Below, piece by piece: positions 1 through 8,240 of a stretch of DNA of 64,000 bases (positions are counted from its first letter, which is position 1; every line of letters starts with the position of its first letter). Both the position numbers and the translations under genes were made by a program. Origin of the DNA: Terriglobus roseus DSM 18391 (GTDB taxonomy: Bacteria > Acidobacteriota > Terriglobia > Terriglobales > Acidobacteriaceae); the NCBI RefSeq assembly GCF_000265425.1, contig NC_018014.1:4402001-4466000 (forward strand), given 5' to 3'. The notes beneath the pieces were generated by a model. That model made no database searches and was not told where the DNA came from. It worked only from the letters and a program-made list of their open reading frames with translations.

Positions 1-1196
1 CCCGTGGAGCCGGTCTGCAGAATCTTGTGCAGCTTGTCCGCGGTGGCTTCCTGGTTTGCTTCGTACAGCAGCTCGCCCGTGGTCAGATCGACCACATCGG
101 CAGCGAAGATGGCATTGTCGAAGTCGCTCTGGGCAACTTCGATTTCCGTCACGCCGCCTGCGCGCATCTTGGCCAGCAGGGACGAGCTGATCTTGCGGTT
201 TGCCGCAACGATCTCCGTGCCGTCTGTGCCGTTGATGGCATTTGCCGGCTTGATGCCGACGATGTTGGTCGTGCCCTCTGCAGGGATCTGCCAGTACATC
301 TTGCCGTCACGCAGCGAGATGTTGTCTGCCGTGTAGAAGGTCTTGAGGATCTCCTCGTCCGTACGCAGGCCGAGCGCGCGCAGGAAGATGGTTCCGAGGA
401 ACTTGCGCTTGCGATCGATGCGGACGTACAGGATGTTCTTCTGGTCGTACTCGAACTCAACCCACGAACCGCGGTACGGGATGATCTTGCCGAGGAAGTA
501 GGTACGGTTGTTCGCCGTCTCAAAGAAGACGCCGGGCGAACGGTGCAGCTGCGAGACGATAACGCGCTCGGTGCCGTTGACGATAAACGTACCGTTGGCG
601 GACATGAGGGGGATGTCGCCGAAGAAGACTTCCTGCTCCTTCATGTCGCGCAGGGTCTTTACGCCCGTCTCAGGATCCTTGTCGTAGATCTTGAGCCGGA
701 TGGTGACTTTCAGCGGTGCGGCGTAGGTCATGCCGCGCTCTTCGCATTCTGCCTGGTCGTACTTCAGTTGCAGACCGACCGGGTCACCGCACTTGGTGCA
801 GAAGTCAGGGGTGTTCTTGTTGTAGGTACCGCAGAAATGGCAGAGCACGTCGCCCGGGTGGAAGGGGTCGGTGATGACCATGTGGCCGCAGTTCACGCAG
901 GCCGTGCGCAGGTGGTTCAGGCCCTTGAGGTAACCGCACTTACACTCCCAGTTGCCGATGGAGTAATCGACGAACTCGAGCTCGGAGACGTTGCGGAAGT
1001 CGGTGATTGGAAACACGGATGTGAAGACCGACTGGAGTCCATTGTCCTCGCGCTCCTGGGGGAGCTTGTCCATCTGCAGGAAGCGCTCATAGCTGCGGCG
1101 CTGTACCTCGATGAGGTTCGGGATCTGGATTGCGGTTGGGATCTTCGAAAAATCGAGACGGCTGCGAAGGGCGCGCGTTTCGGTGTTGCTTGCCAT
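1..1196 (-). CDS. rpoB: RNA polymerase beta subunit, N-terminal part (runs off the left edge)
   Basis: Catalytic beta subunit of RNA polymerase. About 398 codons (protrusion and lobe) lie in the window; the rest is beyond base 1. The ATG at 1196 follows AGGGGAG on the coding strand. Family hallmarks visible are QIPNLIEVQRRSYERFL (residues 24-40) and FIVNGTERVIVSQLHRSPG (204-222). Residues 84-140 form a segment absent from E. coli beta, placed between IGNWE and GLQLKYD. It holds eight cysteines (85, 87, 100, 103, 119, 122, 133, 136) and looks like a double zinc ribbon. The gene follows rplL after an unusually long 670-bp spacer. Identity is certain; the zinc binding is inferred. Confidence 0.98.
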   Translation of the reverse strand, partial: MASNTETRALRSRLDFSKIPTAIQIPNLIEVQRRSYERFLQMDKLPQEREDNGLQSVFTSVFPITDFRNVSELEFVDYSIGNWECKCGYLKGLNHLRTACVNCGHMVITDPFHPGDVLCHFCGTYNKNTPDFCTKCGDPVGLQLKYDQAECEERGMTYAAPLKVTIRLKIYDKDPETGVKTLRDMKEQEVFFGDIPLMSANGTFIVNGTERVIVSQLHRSPGVFFETANNRTYFLGKIIPYRGSWVEFEYDQKNILYVRIDRKRKFLGTIFLRALGLRTDEEILKTFYTADNISLRDGKMYWQIPAEGTTNIVGIKPANAINGTDGTEIVAANRKISSSLLAKMRAGGVTEIEVAQSDFDNAIFAADVVDLTTGELLYEANQEATADKLHKILQTGST

Positions 1197-1827
1197 ACGT
1201 TGAGACTCCCCTGGTTCGTGCCGAGGCCTCTCTTGTCCACGTCGCCGCATCCGATGCGTTGACTGACTTGAGAGCCGGAAGATGCCGTGTGGGCGGCTCT
1301 TCCGTGGGTGATGTGCGCTTTGAAGACTGCCGGAGTTCTACCTCGGTGAGAACCCTGGCGCGCAGTGAAATGGGCAGAATACCCGGTGGTTGATACGAAA
1401 GTCGTTCGGTTGCTACAAAACTGGGTGAGTGTCTTCGTGCTCTCTGGTTCCTGGGACCATTGCGAACAAGTGCCGGACTACTGCGGCCTTCCGGAAAATT
1501 TCTCCGGGGACGCGAAATCGCTCACAGGGACAGGAATGCCCGTGAGCGCAAGATCCGACTTTTGCACTGAATCGATGATGAAAATACCTGCCGCCCCTTA
1601 GTGAGGTTGCCCGCCTCAGGGTTGCTGCCGCTATTACTTCCAGACTGCACCGCAAACCTCCGCCGCCCGAGGTTTGCAATGGCCGGCTCACAGATGAGCC
1701 GGATGAGGTTCGATTGTCGTTTGTGTTCGACCGTCGCGCCGTTACGCAGTCCTACGCAGGGCGGTCATCTTCCAAAAGTAAGGATACTGCGATTGGAAGA
1801 TTTGTGCAACTTATGAAACACGACAAA
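1197..1827 (-). other. Long rplL-rpoB spacer with three strong hairpins (rpoB leader)
   Basis: No convincing gene lies here. Three inverted repeats are visible: 1519-1548 (CGCTCAC...GTGAGCG plus GGG/CCC), 1652-1677 (GCAAACCTC/GAGGTTTGC, 9 bp) and 1683-1702 (CCGGCTCA/TGAGCCGG, 8 bp, 4-nt loop). If transcription starts at the candidate promoter at 1781-1809, this is an untranslated rpoB leader of nearly 580 nt. A regulatory role is inferred from length and structure only. Confidence 0.5.
1781..1809 (-). promoter_or_regulatory. Candidate promoter for rpoB
   Basis: On the minus strand TTGCAC (1804-1809) is followed by a 17-nt spacer and TATCCT (1781-1786), a fair sigma-70-type match. It lies just downstream of the terminator that follows rplL, so it could start a separate rpoB transcript. 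Confidence 0.4.
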
Positions 1828-1857
1828 GCGGCTCCCGGCTGGAAAGCCGGGAGCCGC
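1828..1857 (-). terminator. Terminator or attenuator after rplL
   Basis: A perfect 13-bp stem (GCGGCTCCCGGCT with AGCCGGGAGCCGC, 4-nt loop) starts 9 bases after the rplL stop. On the minus strand it is followed by TTTGTCGTGTTT. Partial termination between rplL and rpoB is known in other bacteria, so this may be an attenuator rather than a complete stop. Confidence 0.75.
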
Positions 1858-1866
1858 ATGCCGGAA

Positions 1867-2241
1867 CTACTTGATTTCGACCGTTGCAACGCCGTCGAAC
1901 TTCTTGGCAACCGCAGCTGCCTCGTCCTTCGAAACGTTCTCCTTGAGGGGCTTGGGAGCGCCGTCAACGAGGTCCTTCGCTTCCTTCAGGCCGAGAGCCG
2001 TAACTTCACGCACCATCTTGATGGTGTTGATCTTGTTCGCGCCGGCATCCTTGAGGATGACGGTGAACTCGGTCTTCTCTTCTGCAACGGGAGCTGCAGC
2101 GCCGCCGCCTGCTGCGGGTGCTGCAACAGCTGCTGCTGCTGCCGAAACGCCGAGGCGCTCTTCAAGCTTCTTTACAAGTGCCGAAGCCTCGAGCAGGCTC
2201 AGGCTAACGATCGCGTCTTCCAACTGCTGGATGTCTGCCAT
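1867..2241 (-). CDS. rplL: 50S ribosomal protein L7/L12
   Basis: Stalk protein of the large subunit, which recruits translation GTPases (EF-Tu, EF-G and others). The 124 residues show the standard layout: helical dimerisation domain (about 1-32), an Ala/Gly-rich hinge (33-52) and the globular C-terminal domain from about 54, with the conserved KTEFTVIL and [19 protein letters not shown] segments. It is the last gene of a rplA-rplJ-rplL unit and is followed at once by a strong hairpin. The gap to rplJ is 149 bp, long for this pair. Confidence 0.99.
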   Translation of the reverse strand: MADIQQLEDAIVSLSLLEASALVKKLEERLGVSAAAAAVAAPAAGGGAAAPVAEEKTEFTVILKDAGANKINTIKMVREVTALGLKEAKDLVDGAPKPLKENVSKDEAAAVAKKFDGVATVEIK

Positions 2242-2390
2242 GATGTTTTCCTTTTAGATCAATCTGGTGATACAAACTCGTGTTGCTGATTACGTCTCCG
2301 AAGCGTTCGTACTGCTTCGGCTGCCCTGCTCTTCCGGAAGGTTTCCGATGCGCCCAGACTGCGCACCTTCTGGTTGAACGGAGCGAATCT

Positions 2391-3077
2391 TTATGCGCCT
2401 TCGGCTGGAGCCTCGGTCGCTGCAGCGACCGCCTGCGGCGATGCACCCTCGGTGTCTTCCGCTGCCGGAGCAGCTTCGATCTGAGGTGCTGCCTCAACTG
2501 CCGGAGCCTCTTCCGCCGCGGGAGCTTCTGCAACGGGTGCGTCGGCACCCTTTGCAAACTTCTCCTTCTCGACGCCCTGGTTGATAACGACTGCGAGGTC
2601 GCGACCAGTTGCGTTGATGACGGTTGCCAGACGCTGTGCCGGAGCATTGATGAGCCACAGCAGCTTGGAGAAGAGCTCTTCCTTGCCCGGCATGGTTGCC
2701 AGAGCCTGGACTTCGCTTACGTCGAGGACCTGGCCGTCGACGATGCCCAGCTTAAAGGTGAACTGCGAGTTGTCCTTCACCCAGCCGGCAAGTGCCTTGG
2801 CGAGTGCAACGGGGTCGCCCGAGGTGTAAGCGATGGAGCTGACACCCTTGAGACCGCCGAGTGCGCCCTCAATCTTGGTGCCCGCGCCGGCCTTGGGAGC
2901 CAGCTTGTTCTTGAGCACGCTGTACTTACCGCCTGCGTTGCGAACAACCTTACGGAGGTCAATGTCCTTGTCCGCGGTCATCGCGGAGAAGGTGCCGATG
3001 ATAGCAGCGGTCGCGCCCTGGAGGTCTGCTGCCAGTCCCGCGACCTTCTGGTGCTTCTTTGCTTTGGTCAATGCCAT
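2391..3077 (-). CDS. rplJ: 50S ribosomal protein L10
   Basis: Base of the ribosomal stalk; binds 23S rRNA and anchors L7/L12 dimers. Residues 1 to about 176 match the usual L10 length (start MALTKAKKHQKVAGL, then ALAGWVKDN and LIDAPAQRL-like LINAPAQRL). Residues 177-228 are an additional low-complexity tail of Ala, Glu and Pro, longer than in most L10 proteins. L10 with L7/L12 often represses its own mRNA at the leader. The spacer before this gene has two small GC-rich hairpins that could take part, but no L10 site can be proved by eye. Confidence 0.98.
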   Translation of the reverse strand: MALTKAKKHQKVAGLAADLQGATAAIIGTFSAMTADKDIDLRKVVRNAGGKYSVLKNKLAPKAGAGTKIEGALGGLKGVSSIAYTSGDPVALAKALAGWVKDNSQFTFKLGIVDGQVLDVSEVQALATMPGKEELFSKLLWLINAPAQRLATVINATGRDLAVVINQGVEKEKFAKGADAPVAEAPAAEEAPAVEAAPQIEAAPAAEDTEGASPQAVAAATEAPAEGA

Positions 3078-3091
3078 GGTTCAATCCTCTG

Positions 3092-3128
3092 CTGGGCTTT
3101 GGCCCAGATAACCGGGCACAGTGGCCCG
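3092..3128 (-). promoter_or_regulatory. Double hairpin in the rplA-rplJ spacer
   Basis: Two adjacent stems, CTGGGC/GCCCAG (3092-3107) and CGGGC/GCCCG (3113-3128), lie just upstream of the rplJ start. Position matches the L10 autoregulatory leader of other bacteria. Function is inferred. Confidence 0.3.
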
Positions 3129-3164
3129 ATCGGAAACATCTGCCGCGCTTTGCGGCGAAAGTCG

Positions 3165-3875
3165 TTACGCCTTGGCGGCGAGATCGGCGACAGCCTGATC
3201 CAGCTCAATGCCAGGGCCCATCGTCGACGAGAGATAGATCGCCTTGATGTACTTGCCCTTTGCGGCGGAAGGCTTTGCCTTCACCACAGCACCGATGACG
3301 GTCATGGCGTTCTCGACCAGCTTGATCGCGTCGAAGGAGCTCTTGCCCACGGGAACGTGAACAAGCGCAGTCTTATCTGCGCGGAACTCGACCTTACCGG
3401 CCTTGATTTCCTTGACGGCAGCGGCCACATCCGTGGTCACCGTACCGGTCTTCGGATTCGGCATCAAGCCGCGGGGTCCGAGAACCTTACCGAGACGACC
3501 GATGGAGCGCATCATGTCCGGCGTTGCGATCAGGGCGTCGAAGTCGGTCCAGGATTCCTTCTGGATCTTCTCAACGAGCTCTTCACCACCAACGATGTCG
3601 GCACCAGCCTCAGTCGCCAGGCGCTGGTTTTCAGCGGTGGAGATGACGGCAACCTTCTTCGTTTTGCCAAGGCCGTGCGGCAGGATCACAGTCGCGCGGA
3701 CCATCTGGTCGGCGTGACGAGTATCCACGCCAAGGCGCAGGGTGATGTCGACGTTCTCATCGAACTTCGCATACTTGATCTTCTGCAGAAGGGGGACCGC
3801 GTCGGTCAGGGCGTAGGGGCGGGGCTCAACAGCCGCGCGCGCCTTTGCCAGATTCTTCGAAATCTTACGAGCCAT
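3165..3875 (-). CDS. rplA: 50S ribosomal protein L1
   Basis: L1 stalk protein that helps the deacylated tRNA leave the E site; in many bacteria it also represses its own operon by binding the mRNA leader. The 236 residues are standard length, with the conserved [12 protein letters not shown] (about 139-150) and the C-terminal [10 protein letters not shown] segment. In most bacteria rplK lies directly upstream; here rplA is the first gene, about 300 nt downstream of a strong promoter, and the neighbours beyond are unrelated VanZ-like genes. A long leader could be the site of L1 control. Confidence 0.99.
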   Translation of the reverse strand: MARKISKNLAKARAAVEPRPYALTDAVPLLQKIKYAKFDENVDITLRLGVDTRHADQMVRATVILPHGLGKTKKVAVISTAENQRLATEAGADIVGGEELVEKIQKESWTDFDALIATPDMMRSIGRLGKVLGPRGLMPNPKTGTVTTDVAAAVKEIKAGKVEFRADKTALVHVPVGKSSFDAIKLVENAMTVIGAVVKAKPSAAKGKYIKAIYLSSTMGPGIELDQAVADLAAKA

Positions 3876-4181
3876 TTGCTATTCCTTTGTCTCCCACCGC
3901 ACGAACCATTGGACAAAGCGGGCTGATGGATTCTTCTAGCCCAGTGGGTATGCCTCGCGTTGACTACAGCTTTTCGCTTTCGCTCAAGCTCCCCAACGAG
4001 GGCCCCACCCTTTGTCCGCAGCGTTACTTCTACGCTGAACCCGCCCCGAATTGCGATTACTCAACTGCTGCGGGGGACGAGCCGTTCGGCCGTGGTGATT
4101 GACGAAGCTGCTTGCGCAGACTTCGATGTGCAAGAGGACCGGCGGTACAAAGACACGCACGGAGGCTCAGACACTCTGACT

Positions 4182-4210
4182 AGTATCCCCGGATTCAAGT
4201 GAAATGTCAA
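4182..4210 (-). promoter_or_regulatory. Promoter of the rplA-rplJ-rplL operon
   Basis: Minus strand TTGACA (4205-4210, perfect -35), 17-nt spacer, GATACT (4182-4187, good -10). It is the only strong sigma-70-type match upstream of rplA and gives a leader of about 300 nt (roughly 4175 to 3876). The leader contains AGCTT/AAGCT and GGGCT/AGCCC inverted repeats but no gene. Confidence 0.7.
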
Positions 4211-4452
4211 CGAAAGGGAGAGATTTCCAGCAAGTAGGGCAGTTTGCTGCAAAAGAGTGCGCAATACCTCAATTGTTTACCCGGTCATATCTTCCACCGG
4301 GTGGCGTAGTTTGTTGCGCATTGAGAAACATACCGGACGGTTGTATTTGCGATAGATCGCTTGGATAGAACAACTTACCGATGCATAGGACGATGGTCTC
4401 TACCGTGCACTTCCTTGTTTGCACTAATACATGTACTGGAGACGATTGCCGC

Positions 4453-5115
4453 ATGAACCTGATCAAGACGTCCGCTTCACCGAAAAACAACCAATACGCA
4501 TGGCTTCCGGTGTTCTGTGGCATCGCGGTGATTTGCGTGGAGTCGACGAACAAGATGGGGGCCGGTCAGACCGGCATCTGGTTGCGGGAGCTGTTGGGGC
4601 TGTTTGGTACCGGTAGCGCTACGGCTGTAGAGATGTTGAACCACTATCTGCGTAAGGGTGGCCACTTCACCGGCTACGGCCTGCTGGGGCTTTTCTTCGC
4701 AAGCGCGTGGCTCTCCGTTCTGCGTGGCAGGTATGCCGGCACCTGGAGCACGTTGCGGCTGCGTGCGGGTGCCTTCGGTGTTGCTTCCACGCTGGTCGTT
4801 GCGAGTGCCGATGAGATCCACCAGATGTTTTTGCCGTCGCGCGGTGCCTCGATCTGGGATGTGTTACTGGACACGAGTGGCGCACTGACGTTGAACCTGA
4901 TCGTCTTCGCCTACCTTGCGATGCGCCGCAACGCGATGGTGCAGACGGGACCGGTTCTGACATTAGGACTTTCGATGGTGGGGATTCCACGGCGTATGGC
5001 TGGATCGCGTCGTGTGCGCGGTTTTGTGCGTCGGTCGAATCGTAGCGTCTCAGCGATGAAGCGGACGATTCGTCGGAACAACGCGGACCGCTTTCACGCG
5101 GTGATTCATGATTAG
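4453..5115 (+). CDS. VanZ-like family membrane protein
   Basis: Predicted integral membrane protein of 220 residues. The VanZ-like signature is clear: NHYLRKGGHFTGYGLLG followed by SADEIHQMFLPSRGASIWD. VanZ proteins affect glycopeptide or teicoplanin sensitivity in some hosts, but most family members have no known role. The ATG at 4453 is chosen because GGAG lies 11 bases upstream; an in-frame ATG at 4381 has no ribosome binding site. After the last membrane segment the protein ends in a basic Arg-rich tail of about 60 residues. It faces a second VanZ-like gene across a shared terminator hairpin. Confidence 0.8.
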   Translation: MNLIKTSASPKNNQYAWLPVFCGIAVICVESTNKMGAGQTGIWLRELLGLFGTGSATAVEMLNHYLRKGGHFTGYGLLGLFFASAWLSVLRGRYAGTWSTLRLRAGAFGVASTLVVASADEIHQMFLPSRGASIWDVLLDTSGALTLNLIVFAYLAMRRNAMVQTGPVLTLGLSMVGIPRRMAGSRRVRGFVRRSNRSVSAMKRTIRRNNADRFHAVIHD

Positions 5116-5138
5116 TGGATTTGGATGATTTCCAAGTA

Positions 5139-5168
5139 CCAGGGGCACGGCTTATGCCGTGCCCCTGG
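5139..5168. terminator. Bidirectional terminator between the two VanZ-like genes
   Basis: Perfect 13-bp stem CCAGGGGCACGGC/GCCGTGCCCCTGG with a TTAT loop, centred between two convergent genes whose stops are at 5115 and 5203. Confidence 0.75.
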
Positions 5169-5202
5169 TGCATTACAGTGCATTACCAAAGCCTGTTCAC
5201 CA

Positions 5203-5736
5203 CTATGCTTTTCTATTGACGCCGAAAAGCCAGGTCACAGAGACAAGCGAGATCAGTACGACAGCGCCGGCTGTGTCAAGAAACACGTCGGTGACCATGC
5301 CGGTACGGCTTGGTAAGAAGCTCTGGTGGACTTCGTCGAGCGATGCGATCAGCATGGTGCAGAAGATAGCCATGGCGATGCAGTAGGCGCGCCATGTCGC
5401 CGTGGACAGATGCTTCATGGGTGTCACCCACGTGAGCAACCATGCCCGTAACCAAACCAGCCCCATGCTGCCGTAGCCGAGGAAGTGCCCCGTCTTACGG
5501 ATGTAGTGATGAACCTCGGGCCAGCGGGCATCTGGCACGGCGCCGAAGAGTGCTTCGAAGCTGGTTCGCATCCACGTGGATGTGTGATCTGCGGAGAAGT
5601 TGGGCGTCGATTCCATTACGATGACGCCGAGCGCGACGATCACGGGTGTCCACACGAGCAGGAACCAAAGGACAGCCGAACCGGAAGCCAATGGCTTGCG
5701 GCCGCCAAGCAACGCGGGGCGCGTCAAGCGCGGCAC
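5203..5736 (-). CDS. VanZ-like family membrane protein
   Basis: 177 residues with an N-terminal membrane helix (about 20-42) and the same VanZ core as the convergent gene: HHYIRKTGHFLGYGSMG, then SLDEVHQSFLPSRTGMVTDVFLDTAG. The two proteins are paralogues in opposite orientation. Biochemical role unknown. Upstream (5737-5905) there is only a short spacer and then the MFS transporter pair on the same strand. Confidence 0.8.
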   Translation of the reverse strand: MPRLTRPALLGGRKPLASGSAVLWFLLVWTPVIVALGVIVMESTPNFSADHTSTWMRTSFEALFGAVPDARWPEVHHYIRKTGHFLGYGSMGLVWLRAWLLTWVTPMKHLSTATWRAYCIAMAIFCTMLIASLDEVHQSFLPSRTGMVTDVFLDTAGAVVLISLVSVTWLFGVNRKA

Positions 5737-5905
5737 TCGCGTAAAGGCGATAAAGCGTTAGAGGGGTGCAAAGGTAGAGGGCGGGACGCGTTCGACGAGC
5801 TGCGAGACACTGCGGAACATGGAAGGTTTCTTCGTTGCACAGGATGATGATACTAAGTCGCACGCAATGCGGGATGAATCGCCTACCCACGCCGCGCGCG
5901 ACTTA

Positions 5906-6067
5906 TTACTTCACGCCCGGAGTGGCCGGCGCCGCTGCAGCTGGTGGCGAGGTGAAGAGCTTTGCCGCGTTGAGTCCGGTCTTGTAGACGCCCCAGGCCA
6001 GCGGCAGCGCTACGAGGAGCCAAGCGCCTGCAATCAAGGCGGGGGATGAGGTGCGTGCTTCTGTCAT
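5906..6067 (-). CDS. MFS transporter small subunit (53-residue membrane protein)
   Basis: A very short gene read directly from the sequence: it starts MTEARTSSPALIAG and has one hydrophobic helix (about residues 9-27, AWLLVALPLAWGVY) and an Ala/Pro-rich end. It begins 20 bases after the stop of an oxalate/formate-type MFS transporter on the same strand. Small proteins of this kind with the core PLAWGVYKT are known as partner subunits of OFA transporters. Position, hydrophobic helix and that core make it a real gene; the partnership is inferred. Confidence 0.75.
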   Translation of the reverse strand: MTEARTSSPALIAGAWLLVALPLAWGVYKTGLNAAKLFTSPPAAAAPATPGVK

Positions 6068-6087
6068 GCAATCTCTTTCGCGGTGCG

Positions 6088-7464
6088 TTAATGGGCGGGG
6101 GCGTCAACTGCACCGGCGAGAGTCTCGCGCATCCAGTACTTTTCAGCGACGGGACGGACCAACAGGTTGGCGATAAAGCCGACGACCAGCAGACTTGCCA
6201 TGATGTACAGGACCAGGCGGTAGCCGTCGAGACGGTTGAGGCCGGCGGTCTTGTAATGGTCCAGGATGCCGTTGACGATGAGCGGTCCGATGATGCCGGC
6301 GGTAGACCATGCAGTCAACAACCGGCCATGGATGGCTGAGACGTTGAAGCCGCCAAAGAGATCCTTGAGATATGCCGGGATCGTCGAGAAGCCGCCGCCA
6401 TACATGGACAATGCGAGGCAAGCGAGGACCACGAATAGCGGGACCGAGTTGATGTGATCGGAACCGGTGTACGGCATCAGGAAGTACAGAACCGGACCAA
6501 GCGTGAAGAAGCAGAAGTACGTCGCCTTGCGCCCAAAGCCGTCAGAAGCACTGGCCCAGAAGAAGCGGCCGGCCATATTCAGGAGGCTGAGCATGCCCAC
6601 GAATCCGACCGCTGCGCCGGGCGTGATGCGGCCCTTGAACAGATCTTGAATCATGGGTGCGGCTTGCTCGAGAATGCCAATGCCGGCCGTGACATTGGTG
6701 CAGAGGACAATCCACAACAGCCAGAACTGCGGTGTACGCCAAGCCTGTTCGACCGCTACGTTGTGGGTACTGACCAGACCAGTTGCAGCCTTGGGTACGT
6801 AACCGGCGGGCTTCCAGTCGGGCGGGGGCACACGCATGGTGAAGACGCCAAACATCATGAACAGAAAATAGAGCGAACCCATGGTGATCCAGGTGAGCGG
6901 GATCGGGTTCGCGTGACCTGCAGCTTTGAAGTAAGCCATGAGCGTGTTGCCCAGGGGCGCACCGATGAGTGCGCCACCGCCAAAGCCCATGATGGCTAGT
7001 CCCGTCGACAGGCCCGGACGGTCTGGGAACCACTTGATCAGCGTGGAGACAGGCGAGATGTAGCCCAGGCCGAGGCCCATGCCACCGACGACGCCGTAGC
7101 CAAGGTAGATCAGAGCGAGACTGTGTAACGAAGCACCGAGCGCTGCAATCTGAAAGCCCGCACCGAAGCAGATGGCGGCGTAGAACATGGCTCGGCGCGG
7201 GCCGGCCTTTTCAAGCCAGGCACCAAAGACGGCGGCGGAGAGCCCGAGGACGGCAATGGCAATGGAGAAGATGTAACCGACTTCCTTCAGAGACCACACC
7301 GCACCGTCTGCGCCCTGCAGTGCGAGTAACGGGTTCTTAAAGACAGAAAAGGCGTAGACCTGACCGATGGACAGGTGAATCGCTAAGGCTGCAGGGGGTA
7401 CCAGCCAGCGGCTGAAACCCGGTGCAGCGATGGACCGCTCACGGTCAAGGAAACTGATTGCCAT
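6088..7464 (-). CDS. MFS transporter, oxalate/formate antiporter (OFA) family
   Basis: 458-residue major facilitator protein with about 12 membrane segments. Family features are the SIGQVYAFSVFKNPL segment in helix 1, GYGVVGGMGLGLGYISPVSTLIKWFPD after helix 3, and ASASDGFGRKATY in the central part. OFA carriers exchange small carboxylates such as oxalate, formate or lactate/pyruvate; the substrate here cannot be read from sequence. It is expressed with the small subunit gene just downstream. No oxalate or formate metabolism gene is adjacent. Confidence 0.85.
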   Translation of the reverse strand: MAISFLDRERSIAAPGFSRWLVPPAALAIHLSIGQVYAFSVFKNPLLALQGADGAVWSLKEVGYIFSIAIAVLGLSAAVFGAWLEKAGPRRAMFYAAICFGAGFQIAALGASLHSLALIYLGYGVVGGMGLGLGYISPVSTLIKWFPDRPGLSTGLAIMGFGGGALIGAPLGNTLMAYFKAAGHANPIPLTWITMGSLYFLFMMFGVFTMRVPPPDWKPAGYVPKAATGLVSTHNVAVEQAWRTPQFWLLWIVLCTNVTAGIGILEQAAPMIQDLFKGRITPGAAVGFVGMLSLLNMAGRFFWASASDGFGRKATYFCFFTLGPVLYFLMPYTGSDHINSVPLFVVLACLALSMYGGGFSTIPAYLKDLFGGFNVSAIHGRLLTAWSTAGIIGPLIVNGILDHYKTAGLNRLDGYRLVLYIMASLLVVGFIANLLVRPVAEKYWMRETLAGAVDAPAH

Positions 7465-7623
7465 AAGGACTGATCTCTAATCCCGGGGCACGGGAAGCGA
7501 TTGTGAAGGAACTGGGGGAGTCCGGGCGGTTGTCGAGTCGTCTTGCGACGCAAACGCAAAGAGACCGCGCGCCAATGGCACACGGTCCCTTTTGTGATGC
7601 AAGAACGGAGTTGTGCGGACAGC

Positions 7624-8100
7624 TTACGCTGCTTCGCTGTTGCCTTCTTCGCCGCCACCCTGCTCGGCGAGCTGCTTCTGCAACTCTTCCTGCTTCTTGG
7701 CCTTGGCTTCTGCACGCTTCGTTGCCTTCGCGTCCAGCTCCTGCTCGGCGCCGAGCAGTTCGATCACGGCCTTTTCGCCGCCATCGCCCTTACGGAAACC
7801 GGTGTGGATGATGCGTAGGTAGCCGCCCTGACGGTCGCTGTAACGCGGCGCCACGGTGGCGAACAGGCGGGTGACTGACGCGTCGGTCATCATGAATGCG
7901 AGTGCCTGACGGCGCGAGTGAACATCGCCCTTCTTACCGAGGGTGATCATCTTCTCGACGAGCGGACGAACTGCCTTGGCCTTAGCCAGGGTGGTTTCGA
8001 CACGGTCTTCAATCAGGACCGAGGTGACCAGGTTGCGCAGAAGTGCGCGACGGTGGCTGGGGTTACGTCCGAGTTTATTTCCTGCTTTGCGGTGACGCAT
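7624..8100 (-). CDS. rplQ: 50S ribosomal protein L17
   Basis: Large-subunit protein near the exit tunnel. Start MRHRKAGNKLGRNPSHRRALLRNL is diagnostic and the fold ends near residue 118. Residues 119-158 are an extra charged tail rich in Lys, Glu and Ala. It is the last gene of the S10-spc-alpha cluster, 140 bp after rpoA. Confidence 0.99.
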   Translation of the reverse strand: MRHRKAGNKLGRNPSHRRALLRNLVTSVLIEDRVETTLAKAKAVRPLVEKMITLGKKGDVHSRRQALAFMMTDASVTRLFATVAPRYSDRQGGYLRIIHTGFRKGDGGEKAVIELLGAEQELDAKATKRAEAKAKKQEELQKQLAEQGGGEEGNSEAA

Positions 8101-8240
8101 GGCTCTTGCCTCTTATCTGAAATGCAGGAATCAGGGCATTCGCGCCGCATTGTTCCTGTACTGCTTGCTGATCGCTCAGCACTTGAGTCATAAAACTAAG
8201 TCCGGAGCAGACGGTGCGAACCCGTCTGCCCCGGCGGTAA

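Noticed and set aside
2280-3926. Open frame of 548 codons on the plus strand across rplJ and rplA
   Set aside because: Antisense shadow of two ribosomal genes, rich in Cys, Leu and Arg with no domain.
3876-4452. Remnant of rplK or a tRNA gene upstream of rplA
   Set aside because: No frame resembles L11 and no cloverleaf was found on either strand; the stretch holds a promoter and leader only.
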